From contig NZ_VJOL01000016.1 in assembly GCF_007556705.1 (NCBI RefSeq), positions 1 to 46,791 on the forward strand: a stretch of 46,791 nucleotides of DNA, given 5' to 3'. Shown piece by piece: positions 1 to 7,912 of this stretch. The notes under the pieces are model-generated. The model saw nothing but the letters and a program-made list of their open reading frames with translations, had not been told where the DNA came from and did not search any database. Within the stretch, counting starts at the first letter, position 1; each line of letters starts with the position of its first letter. A program made the position numbers and the translations under genes. Source of the stretch: Tepidimonas thermarum (GTDB lineage: Bacteria; Pseudomonadota; Gammaproteobacteria; Burkholderiales; Burkholderiaceae_C).

Positions 1-108
1 CGGCCATCACCTCCTCCAGCAGGCGGGCGCGGTGCTCGATCGGCCCACCGTAGGCGTCGGTGCGCTGGTTGCTGCCGCGACGCAAAAATTGGTCCAACAG
101 GTAGCCGT
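1..108 (-). pseudogene. Inverted internal fragment of an Old Yellow Enzyme gene
   Basis: Read on the minus strand, these bases encode an uninterrupted stretch starting DGYLLDQFLRRGSNQRTD and continuing through AYGGPIEHRARLLEEV. This is the well-known internal segment of NADH:flavin oxidoreductases of the Old Yellow Enzyme family (NemA-like). It points in the opposite direction to the C-terminal part of the same kind of protein, which begins immediately to its right on the plus strand at about base 110. The fragment runs off the left edge of the window. Either a short internal piece of one gene was inverted in place, or the contig end was wrongly joined. The family assignment is firm; the cause of the inversion is inferred. 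Confidence 0.75.
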
Positions 109-508
109 CAACGACGCGCACGACGACGAGCCGCAACCGCTGTTCGACCACGTGGTGCGCCGGCTGGCGCCGCTGGGCTTGGCCTATGTGCACGTGATCG
201 AGGGGCAAACGGGCGGCCCGCGCGACCACCAGCAGGGGCCGCAGCCGTTTGACTACGCGGCGCTGCGCCGCGCTTACCGCGACGCCGGCGGGACAGGGGC
301 CTGGATGGTCAACAACGGCTACGACCGCGCGCTGGCCGAGCACGCCTTGGCCAACGGCGCCGATCTGGTGGCGTTTGGCCGCCCGTTCATCGCCAACCCG
401 GACCTGACCCGGCGCTTGCGCGAGGGTCTGCCCCTCAACCCCCTGGACCGCGCCACGCTCTACGGCGGCGGGGCGGCCGGCTACACCGACTACCCGTTTG
501 CGGCCTGA
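32..508 (+). pseudogene. Old Yellow Enzyme family oxidoreductase, C-terminal part
   Basis: An open frame begins with GTG at 32, but only the part from about base 110 (NDAHDDEPQPLFDH onward) resembles the family. The first 26 codons are the wrong strand of the inverted fragment at 1-108 read through. The genuine part holds the end of the TIM barrel: the LAYVHVIEG strand, the AWMVNNGY strand, the FMN-phosphate-binding segment DLVAFGRPFIANPDL, and the characteristic C-terminus LYGGGAAGYTDYPF. Members bind FMN and reduce activated alkenes or nitro compounds with NAD(P)H. The N-terminal half of the barrel lies outside the window or is disrupted. As it stands this is a partial or broken gene, convergent with the aldehyde dehydrogenase gene that follows. 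Confidence 0.7.
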
Positions 509-540
509 GGGGGCCGCTGCGCCACACGCCCGCCGACACG

Positions 541-579
541 CGCGGTGCCGCGCGCCGGCGCCAGCCCGCTGGCACCGCG
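541..579. terminator. Possible bidirectional hairpin between convergent genes
   Basis: Between the convergent stop codons of the oxidoreductase and puuC lies a nested inverted repeat. The outer arms are CGCGGTGCC and GGCACCGCG. An inner stem GCCAG/CTGGC closes a CCCG loop at 560-573. No T tract follows on either strand, so it may only slow the polymerase. The region is very GC-rich, so chance pairing is possible. Confidence 0.3.
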
Positions 580-587
580 CTGGCGCC

Positions 588-2078
588 TCACAGCGGGCTG
601 TCGATGCGGATCCAGGTGGTCTTGAGCTCGGTGTATTTGTCGAAGGCGTGCAGCGACTTGTCGCGCCCGATGCCGCTTTGCTTGAAGCCGCCAAACGGCA
701 CGGTGATGTCGTCCTCGTCGTACTGGTTGACGTGCACGGTGCCGGCGCGCAGCGCGCGCGCCACGCCGTGCGCCTTGTTGAGATCGCGGGTCCACACCGC
801 CGCCTGCAGGCCGTAGATGCTGGCGTTGGCCTGCCGCACCACGTCGGCGATGTCGGTGAAGGTGATGACCGACAGCACGGGGCCGAAGATCTCCTCGCGC
901 GCGATCGTCATGTCGTTGGTCACGCCATCGAAGACGGTGGGCTGCACGTAGCACCCGCCGGGCACGGGCTCGACGGCCTGCCCGCCGGCGAGCAGCCGCG
1001 CCCCTTCGGCCTGGCCTTGTTCGATGTAGCGCAACACGGTGTCGAGCTGGATGCGATCGACGATCGCGCCCATGACGGTGTTGCGGTCGAGCGGATTGGC
1101 CGGCTGGTAGCGCGGCACCAGGGCCAGCGCCTTGTCCAAAAAGGCGTCCTTGATCGACGCTTCGACGAACAGGCGCGAGGGGGCGTTGCAGCTTTCGCCC
1201 TGGTTGAAGAAGATGCTGCCCACGGCGGCCTCGACCGCGCGGTCCAGATCCGGGCAGTCGGCAAAGACGATGTTGGGCGACTTGCCGCCGAGCTCGGTCC
1301 AGGCGCGCTTGAGGTTGCTCTGCCCCGCCATGACATGGATTTGCTTGCCCACGCGCGTGCTGCCGGTAAAGGCAATGCAGTCCACGTCCATGTGCAGGGC
1401 CAGCGCGCTGCCCGCCTCCGGCCCAAAGCCGGGCACGACGTTGAAGACGCCCGGCGGAATGCCCGCTTCCAGCGCCAGCTCGGCCAGCCGCAGCGCGCTC
1501 AGCGGCGACTTTTCGCTGGGCTTGAGCACCACCGAATTGCCTGCGGCCAAGGCAGGGGCGATCTTCCACGCCGCCATGATCATCGGGTAGTTCCAGGGCA
1601 CGATCACGCCCACCACCCCCACCGGCTCGCGTGTGATGAGCGCCAGCGCGGTTTGCGGCGTGGGCGCGATCTGGTCATAGACCTTGTCCACCGCCTCGCC
1701 ATACCAGCGGATGCAGTTGGCGGCGCTGTTGACGTCCACGCCCCGGGCGTAGCGCAGCGGCTTGCCCATGTCCAGGGTTTCGATCAGCGCCAGCTCGTCG
1801 CCGTGCGCCAGGATCCGCTCGGCAAAACGGATGAGCACGCGCTTGCGCGCCGCCGGCGCCATGCCGGCCCAGCGCCGGTCCTCGAACGCCGCGCGGGCGG
1901 CGGCCACGGCGGCGTCGATGTCGGCCGGCCCGCCGCGCGCCACGCGCGTGAGCAGCCGGCCATCGACCGGCGAGAGGCAGTCGAAGGTGCGGCCATCGGC
2001 GGCATCGACGCGGCGGCCGTCGATGACGGCGCGGCCATCCAGGGACAGGGTGGACAGGTCGGGGGTGGCGCTGGTCAT
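588..2078 (-). CDS. puuC: Gamma-glutamyl-gamma-aminobutyraldehyde dehydrogenase (PuuC-like)
   Basis: NAD(P)-dependent aldehyde dehydrogenase of 496 residues, the normal family length. It shows the cofactor-binding VPWNYP motif (catalytic Asn near 163), the general-base motif ELGGKSPN (Glu near 262), and the nucleophile motif FNQGESC (Cys near 297). The C-terminal stretch with NQYDEDD, PFGGFKQSG and ELKTTW is typical of PuuC-type enzymes, which oxidise gamma-glutamyl-aminobutyraldehyde to gamma-glutamyl-GABA in putrescine catabolism. The ATG at 2078 has an AGGA site about 8 bases upstream and is preferred over an in-frame TTG two codons earlier. It is the last gene of potFGHI-puuC, 34 bases after potI, so uptake and catabolism are probably co-transcribed. 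A broader substrate range, as for many relatives, is possible. Confidence 0.88.
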   Translation of the reverse strand: MTSATPDLSTLSLDGRAVIDGRRVDAADGRTFDCLSPVDGRLLTRVARGGPADIDAAVAAARAAFEDRRWAGMAPAARKRVLIRFAERILAHGDELALIETLDMGKPLRYARGVDVNSAANCIRWYGEAVDKVYDQIAPTPQTALALITREPVGVVGVIVPWNYPMIMAAWKIAPALAAGNSVVLKPSEKSPLSALRLAELALEAGIPPGVFNVVPGFGPEAGSALALHMDVDCIAFTGSTRVGKQIHVMAGQSNLKRAWTELGGKSPNIVFADCPDLDRAVEAAVGSIFFNQGESCNAPSRLFVEASIKDAFLDKALALVPRYQPANPLDRNTVMGAIVDRIQLDTVLRYIEQGQAEGARLLAGGQAVEPVPGGCYVQPTVFDGVTNDMTIAREEIFGPVLSVITFTDIADVVRQANASIYGLQAAVWTRDLNKAHGVARALRAGTVHVNQYDEDDITVPFGGFKQSGIGRDKSLHAFDKYTELKTTWIRIDSPL

Positions 2079-2112
2079 GGGCAAGGTCCTGGGGTTGGGG
2101 ATAAGGGGCCGT

Positions 2113-2973
2113 TCAACGTCCGGTCAGTGCCGGGGTGTCGGCGCGCAGCGCGGCGGCGATTTCGCGCTCGCGCCGGCGCGTGCTGCGCGCCACCCAGGTG
2201 GCGTAGCCGACCACCACCAGGGTCACGACCGTGATCAGTATCGTGGCCGCCGCATAAATGGTGGGGTTGATGCCGCGGCGCGCGTAGCCAAAGATGACCT
2301 GCGGCAGCGTGTTGACGCCCGGGCCGGAGAGGAATTCCGAAATCACCACATCGTCGAACGACAAGGTGAACGAGAGCAAAAAAGCCGCCACCACCGCCTG
2401 CGCAATGTTGGGCAGCGTCACGAGGAAGAACACCTGGTGCGGCCGCGCGCCCAGGTCCATCGCCGCCTCCTCGATGCGGCGGTCCATCTCCAGCAGGCGC
2501 GACTGCACCACCACCATCGCGTAGGCCATGCCCATGAGCGTGTGGCCCAGGATGATGGTGAGCATGCCGCGCTCGGGCCAGCCGAACACGTTTTGCGCCC
2601 CCACCATGAGCAGCAGCAGCGACAAGCCGATGATGACCTCGGGCATCACCAGCGGGGCGTTGACCATGCCGGAAAACACGGTGCGCCCCCAAAAGCGCCG
2701 GTAGCGCACCAGCACGAAGGCGGCAAACGTCCCCAGCACGGCCGACAGCGCCCCGGTGGTCAGCGCCACTTTGAGCGAGATGAAAAAGCCGTTGACGATC
2801 TTGGTGTCGCTCAGCAGCGCCTCGTACCAGCGCAGCGAAAACCCGGTAAAGACCGCATCCTGGCGCGTGCTGTTGAACGAAAAGACGATCATGAACAGCA
2901 GCGGCGCGTACAAAAAGGCATAGACCAGCAGCATCCAGCCCTTGCCAAAGTGGCGCGTGAGCAGGGATTTCAT
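2113..2973 (-). CDS. potI: Putrescine ABC transporter permease PotI
   Basis: Inner-membrane permease of 286 residues with about six hydrophobic segments. The cytoplasmic EAA loop, EEAAMDLGARPHQVFFLVTLP, couples the protein to the ATPase. The N-terminus (KGWMLLVYAFLYAPLLFMIVFSF) and the SFDDVVISEFLSG segment are typical of PotI/PotC permeases. It would pair with PotH as a heterodimeric channel driven by PotG and fed by PotF. It starts with ATG 12 bases after the potH stop, which points to translational coupling. Substrate (putrescine rather than spermidine) is inferred from PotF similarity and from the putrescine catabolic genes around it. Confidence 0.9.
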   Translation of the reverse strand: MKSLLTRHFGKGWMLLVYAFLYAPLLFMIVFSFNSTRQDAVFTGFSLRWYEALLSDTKIVNGFFISLKVALTTGALSAVLGTFAAFVLVRYRRFWGRTVFSGMVNAPLVMPEVIIGLSLLLLMVGAQNVFGWPERGMLTIILGHTLMGMAYAMVVVQSRLLEMDRRIEEAAMDLGARPHQVFFLVTLPNIAQAVVAAFLLSFTLSFDDVVISEFLSGPGVNTLPQVIFGYARRGINPTIYAAATILITVVTLVVVGYATWVARSTRRREREIAAALRADTPALTGR

Positions 2974-2985
2974 GGGGCCTCCGGT

Positions 2986-3909
2986 TCAGGCAGCGGTGCG
3001 CTCACCGCTGTAGCGGTAGTAGATGGCCAGCGGCACGACGATCAGGCCGATCATGACCACCGCCAGCGCCGCCGCGCGCGGCCAGTTGTTGGCGGCAAAC
3101 ATCTCGTCCCACACCACGCGACCGATCATGAGGTTTTCCGGGCCGCCCAGCAGCGACGGGATGACGAACTCACCCACCGACGGGATGAACACCAGCATGA
3201 AGCCGGCGATGATGCCTGCCTTGGACAGCGGCACGGTCACCAGCCAAAACGCGCGCCACGGCGTGGCGCCCAGGTCGTAGGCGGCCTCCAGCAGCCGCCA
3301 ATCCAGCTTGACCAGGTTGGCGTAGAGCGGCAGCACCATGAAGGGCAGGTACACATAGGTCATGCCCACCAGCATCGACACGTTGGTGTAGAGCAGGTGC
3401 AGCGGCTCGTCGATGAGGCCGATGGCCATGAGCGCGCGGTTGAGGATGCCGGCGTCGGCCAGGATGCCCTTCCAGGCATAGACGCGCAGCAAAAACGAGG
3501 TCCAAAACGGCAGCATCACCAGCAGCAGCAGCGCCGGCCGCACCGACGCCGGGCTGCGCGCGATGAAGTACGCAAACGGGTAGCCGATCAGCAGGCACAG
3601 CGTGGCGGTGATGCCCGCATACAGCAGCGAGCGCACATAGGCCTCGATGTAGAGCGTCTGAAACAGTGGGCCGTCCCATTCGGCCTTGAAGATGGTCCAG
3701 TAGTTCTCGTACTTCAGGCGCAGCACGCCGGCCGAGGCGTCCCACAGGGGTCGGAACGGGTCGATGCCGTCGCCCATGTCCACGAAGCTGATGTAGAGGA
3801 GGATCAGAAACGGCAGCAGAAAAAACACCGTCAGCCATGCAAACGGCACGGCAATGACGAAGCGGCGTCCCGGCACGGACAGCCAACCGGGGGCGGGGGC
3901 GGGGGCCAT
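2986..3909 (-). CDS. potH: Putrescine ABC transporter permease PotH
   Basis: Inner-membrane permease of 307 residues and partner of PotI. After a short Pro/Ala-rich N-terminus it has about six membrane segments. Its EAA loop reads LEAAYDLGATPWRAFWLVTVP, and the family segment IPSVGEFVIPSLLGGP follows. The first codons contain three tandem GGGGGC units on the plus strand (about 3889-3906), encoding the Ala-Pro repeat; a change in unit number would stay in frame. The gene lies 27 bases after potG and 12 before potI, in the usual potFGHI order. Confidence 0.9.
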   Translation of the reverse strand: MAPAPAPGWLSVPGRRFVIAVPFAWLTVFFLLPFLILLYISFVDMGDGIDPFRPLWDASAGVLRLKYENYWTIFKAEWDGPLFQTLYIEAYVRSLLYAGITATLCLLIGYPFAYFIARSPASVRPALLLLVMLPFWTSFLLRVYAWKGILADAGILNRALMAIGLIDEPLHLLYTNVSMLVGMTYVYLPFMVLPLYANLVKLDWRLLEAAYDLGATPWRAFWLVTVPLSKAGIIAGFMLVFIPSVGEFVIPSLLGGPENLMIGRVVWDEMFAANNWPRAAALAVVMIGLIVVPLAIYYRYSGERTAA

Positions 3910-3936
3910 CGCGGTTCTCCAGCAACGGGGGCGGCG

Positions 3937-5052
3937 TCAGTCGCGCAGCACGACGCCGGCGGTGTCGCTCCACCAAAACCACACCTCATCGTCCCAGGTG
4001 ATGTCGGAGAGGTCGTGGCGCGAGGTATTGGCCTCGGTGATGCGTATCTTTTGGCCCGAGGCGGTGACGACGATGTAGCTGTTGTACGAGCCGAAGTAGG
4101 CGATTTCCTTGACCCGGCCCTGGAACAGGTTGCAGGGCACCCCTTCCGGGCGGGTTTTGGCGATGTCGATCTTCTCGGGCCGCACGGCCACGCACAGCGG
4201 CATGCCCACGGTGCCCGTGGTGCCGTGGCCGACGTGGATGCGCCCGACCGCGGCATCGACGGCGCAATGGTCGGGCTCGTCGATGCTGAGCGTGCCGTCG
4301 AACAGGTTGACGCTGCCGATGAAGTCGGCCACGAAGCGGTTGGCCGGAAATTCGTACATCTCCTGCGGCGTGCCGACCTGCAGCACCCGGCCCTTGCTCA
4401 TGACGGCGATGCGGCTGGCCATGGTCATGGCCTCTTCCTGGTCGTGCGTGACCATGACGCAGGTCACGCCCACCTGCTCGATGATGTTGACCAGCTCGAA
4501 CTGGGTCTGCTCGCGCAGCTTTTTGTCCAGCGCGCCCAGCGGCTCGTCCAGCAACAGCAGCTTGGGACGCTTGGCCAGGCTGCGCGCCAGCGCCACGCGC
4601 TGCTGCTGGCCGCCGGAGAGCTGGTGCGGCTTGCGCTTGGCGTAGGCGGTGAGCTGCACCAGCGCCAGCATGTCATCGACGCGCTTGGCGATTTCGGCCT
4701 TGGGCAGACCCTCGCGCCGCAGCCCAAAGGCGACGTTTTCCCAAATGTCCAGGTGCGGAAAGAGCGCGTAGCTCTGGAACATCATGTTGACCGGGCGCTC
4801 GTAGGGCGGCAGGCCCGCCACATCCTGCCCCCCCAACAGAATGCGGCCCGAGGTGGGCGTCTCGAAGCCGGCGAGCATGCGCAGCAGCGTCGATTTGCCG
4901 CACCCGGAGCTGCCCAGCAGCGCAAAGATCTCGCCGCGGCGCACGGACAGCGACACCTCGTCGACGGCCACCGCCTCGTCAAAGCGCTTGACGAGCTTTT
5001 CGGTGACCAGGTAGTTCTCCTGCTCGCCTGGAGCACGGGGAGCTTCAGCCAT
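3937..5052 (-). CDS. potG: Putrescine ABC transporter ATP-binding protein PotG
   Basis: ABC ATPase of 371 residues. It has the Walker A motif GSSGCGKST, a Q-loop segment [11 protein letters not shown], the signature [16 protein letters not shown], Walker [13 protein letters not shown], and the switch histidine in THDQEEA. The C-terminal third is a TOBE-type regulatory domain, as in PotG/PotA. It powers import through PotH and PotI. The start ATG at 5052 is followed by the PotG-like segment [20 protein letters not shown]. It is separated from potF by a 121-base gap containing a terminator-like hairpin, so its expression may be lower than that of potF. Confidence 0.92.
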   Translation of the reverse strand: MAEAPRAPGEQENYLVTEKLVKRFDEAVAVDEVSLSVRRGEIFALLGSSGCGKSTLLRMLAGFETPTSGRILLGGQDVAGLPPYERPVNMMFQSYALFPHLDIWENVAFGLRREGLPKAEIAKRVDDMLALVQLTAYAKRKPHQLSGGQQQRVALARSLAKRPKLLLLDEPLGALDKKLREQTQFELVNIIEQVGVTCVMVTHDQEEAMTMASRIAVMSKGRVLQVGTPQEMYEFPANRFVADFIGSVNLFDGTLSIDEPDHCAVDAAVGRIHVGHGTTGTVGMPLCVAVRPEKIDIAKTRPEGVPCNLFQGRVKEIAYFGSYNSYIVVTASGQKIRITEANTSRHDLSDITWDDEVWFWWSDTAGVVLRD

Positions 5053-5093
5053 GACGGTTCACACTCCTGCAGGTCGGCCACGGTGGCCTACAG

Positions 5094-5137
5094 ACAAACA
5101 AAACGGGCTGTTCATACACGGTGGCACGAACAGCCCG
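5094..5137 (-). terminator. Intra-operon terminator between potF and potG
   Basis: A perfect 10-base inverted repeat, CGGGCTGTTC at 5104-5113 and GAACAGCCCG at 5128-5137, has a 14-base loop. On the minus strand, the direction of transcription, the stem is followed by TTTTGTTTGT. This is the form of a Rho-independent terminator. Its place just after the binding-protein gene and before the ATPase gene suggests partial termination, giving more PotF than PotGHI. Confidence 0.75.
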
Positions 5138-5173
5138 GGGGTCATCGGCGGTGCGGGAGGACACCGCCCGGCA

Positions 5174-6340
5174 TCACTTGCCGCGCTTGAACGCGTTGTA
5201 GGCCGACGCCATCGCCTCGCGCGCCTCGTTCGTGAAGCTGCTGGGCTGGATGAGCTTGGGCATGTAGTCGGCCGGCGGGAAGATCGAAGGGTTGTTGACC
5301 ACCTCGGGCTTCATCTGGTCGCGGCCCTGGGTGTTGCCGGTGTTGTAGCCCATTTCGTTGGCCATGGCGGCGGCGTTTTCGGGCTTGAGGAAGAAGTTGA
5401 TGAACGCGTGCGCGTTGTTGGGGTGCTTGGCGTCCTTGAGGATGGCCATGGTGTCGAAGAACGCCAGCGCACCGGTGGCGGGCAGCAGCGCGACGATTTC
5501 GTCCTTGGAGCCGGTTTCGGCGGCGCGGCTGGCAGCGATGTTGATGTCGCCCGCCCAGCCGATGACCGCGCAGGCCTTGCCGCTGGCGATGTCGTCGATC
5601 ATGGTGGAGCTGAAGATCCGGATGTCCTTGCGCACCTTGAGTAGCATGTCCACCGCGGCCTTGTAGTCGGCCGGATCATTGGAGTAGGCGTCCTTGCCGA
5701 TGTAGTGCAGCGCCACCGGGATGATTTCGGTGGGCGAGTCCAGGTAGGCGATGCCGCAGGACTTGACCTTGGCGGTGTACTTGGGGTTGAACACCAGGTC
5801 CCAGGCGTTGTCGGGCATGGGCATGCCGCCCAGCGCCTTTTCCACCTTTTGCTTGTTGATGCCGACGGTGGTAAAGCTCCAGCCCCAGGGCACCAGGTAT
5901 TGGTTGCCCGGGTCGACGCGATCGAGCACCTTCATCACGGCGCTGTCGAGGTTGCCGTAGTTGGGGATCTTGGCCTTGTCCAGCGGCTGGAACAGGCCGG
6001 CTTCGATTTGCGGCTTGGCAAACACGCTGCCGGGCACGACGATGTCGTAGCCGGTGTTGCCCGCCACCAGCTTGGCGTGCAGGGCCTCGTTGGTCTCGAA
6101 GGTGTCGTAGTTGACCTTGATGCCGGTCTCTTTCTCGAACGCTTCGAGCATGCCCTCGGGGATGTAGTCGGGCCAGTTGTAGATGTTGAGGACTTTCTCG
6201 TCGTCGAGCACGGGACCGGCCGGGGCTTGGGCGACCGCGGGGGCCGGGGCAGGGGCGGGCTGGGCGACGGGTTCTTCTTTCTTGCCGCAGCCGGCAACGA
6301 AAGCGGCGGCCAGGGCCAGGGCCAACAAGCGCTTTTTCAT
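5174..6340 (-). CDS. potF: Putrescine-binding lipoprotein PotF
   Basis: Periplasmic solute-binding protein of 388 residues for the PotFGHI importer. The start MKKRLLALALAAAFVAGC gives a short signal peptide with lipobox VAGC, so it is probably lipid-anchored. The ATG at 6340 has an AGGAG site about 8 bases upstream. After an Ala/Pro linker the mature part begins VLNIYNWPDYIPEGM, the typical opening of PotD/PotF proteins. It includes VPWGWSFTTVGIN and ends in a helix-rich C-terminal lobe (FINFFLKPENAAAMANEMGY). It lies 110 bases downstream of the spuC-like gene and is followed by a terminator-like hairpin. Polyamine binding is firm; putrescine preference is inferred from similarity and context. 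Confidence 0.9.
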   Translation of the reverse strand: MKKRLLALALAAAFVAGCGKKEEPVAQPAPAPAPAVAQAPAGPVLDDEKVLNIYNWPDYIPEGMLEAFEKETGIKVNYDTFETNEALHAKLVAGNTGYDIVVPGSVFAKPQIEAGLFQPLDKAKIPNYGNLDSAVMKVLDRVDPGNQYLVPWGWSFTTVGINKQKVEKALGGMPMPDNAWDLVFNPKYTAKVKSCGIAYLDSPTEIIPVALHYIGKDAYSNDPADYKAAVDMLLKVRKDIRIFSSTMIDDIASGKACAVIGWAGDINIAASRAAETGSKDEIVALLPATGALAFFDTMAILKDAKHPNNAHAFINFFLKPENAAAMANEMGYNTGNTQGRDQMKPEVVNNPSIFPPADYMPKLIQPSSFTNEAREAMASAYNAFKRGK

Positions 6341-6450
6341 GTCCACACTCCTATCGGGATCGAGGGTTTTTGGAGATTGGGATTGCCAAGCAACCATCAG
6401 GCCGGTGCGGACGGACCCACCACGACGCCCCAAGATGCTCGTGGCAGATT

Positions 6451-7881
6451 CTAGGACACCCCCGGCGCGGTTTTGCCCTGTTGTCGCAAATCCGCCCATG
6501 TGGCGTCGAGCGCGCGGCGAATCAGCGCAATCATGTCGTCGATGTCGGCGCGCGTCATGACCAGCGGCGGCGCGATGATCATGCGGTCGCCCACGGCGCG
6601 CATGACCACGCCGGTATCGAAGCAGTGCGCGCGGCAGGTCATGCCCACCGCCCACTCCTCCGGGAACGGTGCCAGCGTGGCCTTGTCACGCACCAAAATG
6701 AGGCCGGCGACGAAGCCGCAGGTCTCGGCCACCCCCACCAGCGGGTGGTCGGTCAGCTCGGCAAAGCGCTGCGCCAAATAGGGGCCGGTGTCGTGCCGCA
6801 CGCGCTCGGGCAGGTGCTCGCGCGCCATCAGGTCCAGGTTGGCCAGCGCCACCGCGCACGCGACCGGGTGGCCGCTGTAGGTGTAGCCGTGGGTGAACTC
6901 CCCCCCTTCGATGAGCACGCGCGCCACGCGCTCGTTGACCAGGACGCCGCCCAAGGGGATGTAGCCGCTGGTGACCGCCTTGGCAAACGTCACCAGATCG
7001 GGCTGGGTGCCAAAGCGCTCGTAGGCAAACCAGTGGCCCAGGCGGCCAAAGGCGCAGATCACCTCGTCGGAAATCAGCAAAATGCCGTACTTGTCGACGA
7101 TGCGCTGGACCTCGGGCCAGTAGGTCTCGGGCGGGATGATGACGCCACCCGCACCCTGCACGGGTTCGGCAATGAAGGCCGCCACGCGTTCCGGGCCGAC
7201 CTCGAGGATTTTTTCTTCCAGCCAGCGCGCGGCGCGCAGGCCAAACGCCGCCGGCGTCTCGTCGCTGCGCCGGTGCTGCCAGTAGTAGGGCTGCTCGATG
7301 TGCACGATGCCGGGGATGGGCAAATCCCCCTGCGCGTGCATGCCGGCCATGCCACCCAGCGAGGCGGCGGCGACGGTGGAGCCGTGGTAGGCGTTCCAGC
7401 GGCTGATGATGACCTTGCGCTGGGGCTGGCCCATCAGGTCCCAATAGCGGCGCACCAGCCGCACGTTGGTGTCGTTGGCCTCCGAGCCGCTGCTGGTGAA
7501 AAAGACGTGCGAAAAGCGCCGCCCGTTGACCGGCGGGGCCAACGCGGTCAGGCGCTGGGCCAGGCGCACGGCCGGCTCGGTGGTGGTCTGAAAAAACGCG
7601 TTGTAAAAGGGCAGCTCCAGCATTTGGCGGTAAGCGGCCTCGGCCAGCTCACGCCGCCCATAGCCGGCGTTGACGCACCACAGCCCGCTCATGCCATCCA
7701 GAATGCGGTGGCCTTCGGAGTCCCACACGTAGATGCCCTCGGCGCGGGTGATGACGCGCGCGCCCTTGGCCGCCAGCGCCTGGTGGTCGGTAAAGGGATG
7801 CAAAAAATGCGCGCTGTCCAGCGCCTGCAGCGCGCGCGTGTGCGCGCTCGGGGAGGGAAAGCGGTCGGCGGGGGCGTTCAT
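6451..7881 (-). CDS. spuC: Class III aminotransferase, putrescine-pyruvate type (SpuC-like)
   Basis: PLP-dependent enzyme of 476 residues. It shows the N-terminal motif HPFTDHQAL, the substrate loop DGMSGLWCVNAGYGR, the cofactor region FFTSSGSEANDTNVRL, the PLP aspartate in LLISDEVICAFGR, and the Schiff-base lysine in TFAKAVTSGYIPLGG. This pattern fits SpuC and related putrescine/diamine-pyruvate aminotransferases. Such an enzyme would convert putrescine directly to 4-aminobutanal. The ATG at 7881 has a GAGGAG site 7 bases away and lies 31 bases after puuA, so the two are co-transcribed. Close relatives act on other omega-amino compounds, so the exact amine is inferred from the neighbouring polyamine genes. 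Confidence 0.82.
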   Translation of the reverse strand: MNAPADRFPSPSAHTRALQALDSAHFLHPFTDHQALAAKGARVITRAEGIYVWDSEGHRILDGMSGLWCVNAGYGRRELAEAAYRQMLELPFYNAFFQTTTEPAVRLAQRLTALAPPVNGRRFSHVFFTSSGSEANDTNVRLVRRYWDLMGQPQRKVIISRWNAYHGSTVAAASLGGMAGMHAQGDLPIPGIVHIEQPYYWQHRRSDETPAAFGLRAARWLEEKILEVGPERVAAFIAEPVQGAGGVIIPPETYWPEVQRIVDKYGILLISDEVICAFGRLGHWFAYERFGTQPDLVTFAKAVTSGYIPLGGVLVNERVARVLIEGGEFTHGYTYSGHPVACAVALANLDLMAREHLPERVRHDTGPYLAQRFAELTDHPLVGVAETCGFVAGLILVRDKATLAPFPEEWAVGMTCRAHCFDTGVVMRAVGDRMIIAPPLVMTRADIDDMIALIRRALDATWADLRQQGKTAPGVS

Positions 7882-7912
7882 GGGCGGGCTCCTCGGGGCG
7901 GTCTCGGGCAGG

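Noticed and set aside
2079-2084. Earlier TTG start for puuC at 2084
   Set aside because: The ATG at 2078 has a well-placed AGGA site; the TTG adds only two residues and its ribosome site would be too close.
3886-3909. GGGGGC tandem repeat at the start of potH as a phase-variation tract
   Set aside because: Units are six bases, so changes stay in frame and only vary an Ala-Pro linker; on/off switching is not expected.
1762-5190. A plus-strand open frame of over 1100 codons antisense to potFGHI and puuC
   Set aside because: Its product is rich in His, Arg, Gln and Gly with no family features, as expected for the opposite strand of GC-rich genes. The minus strand holds five clear genes here.
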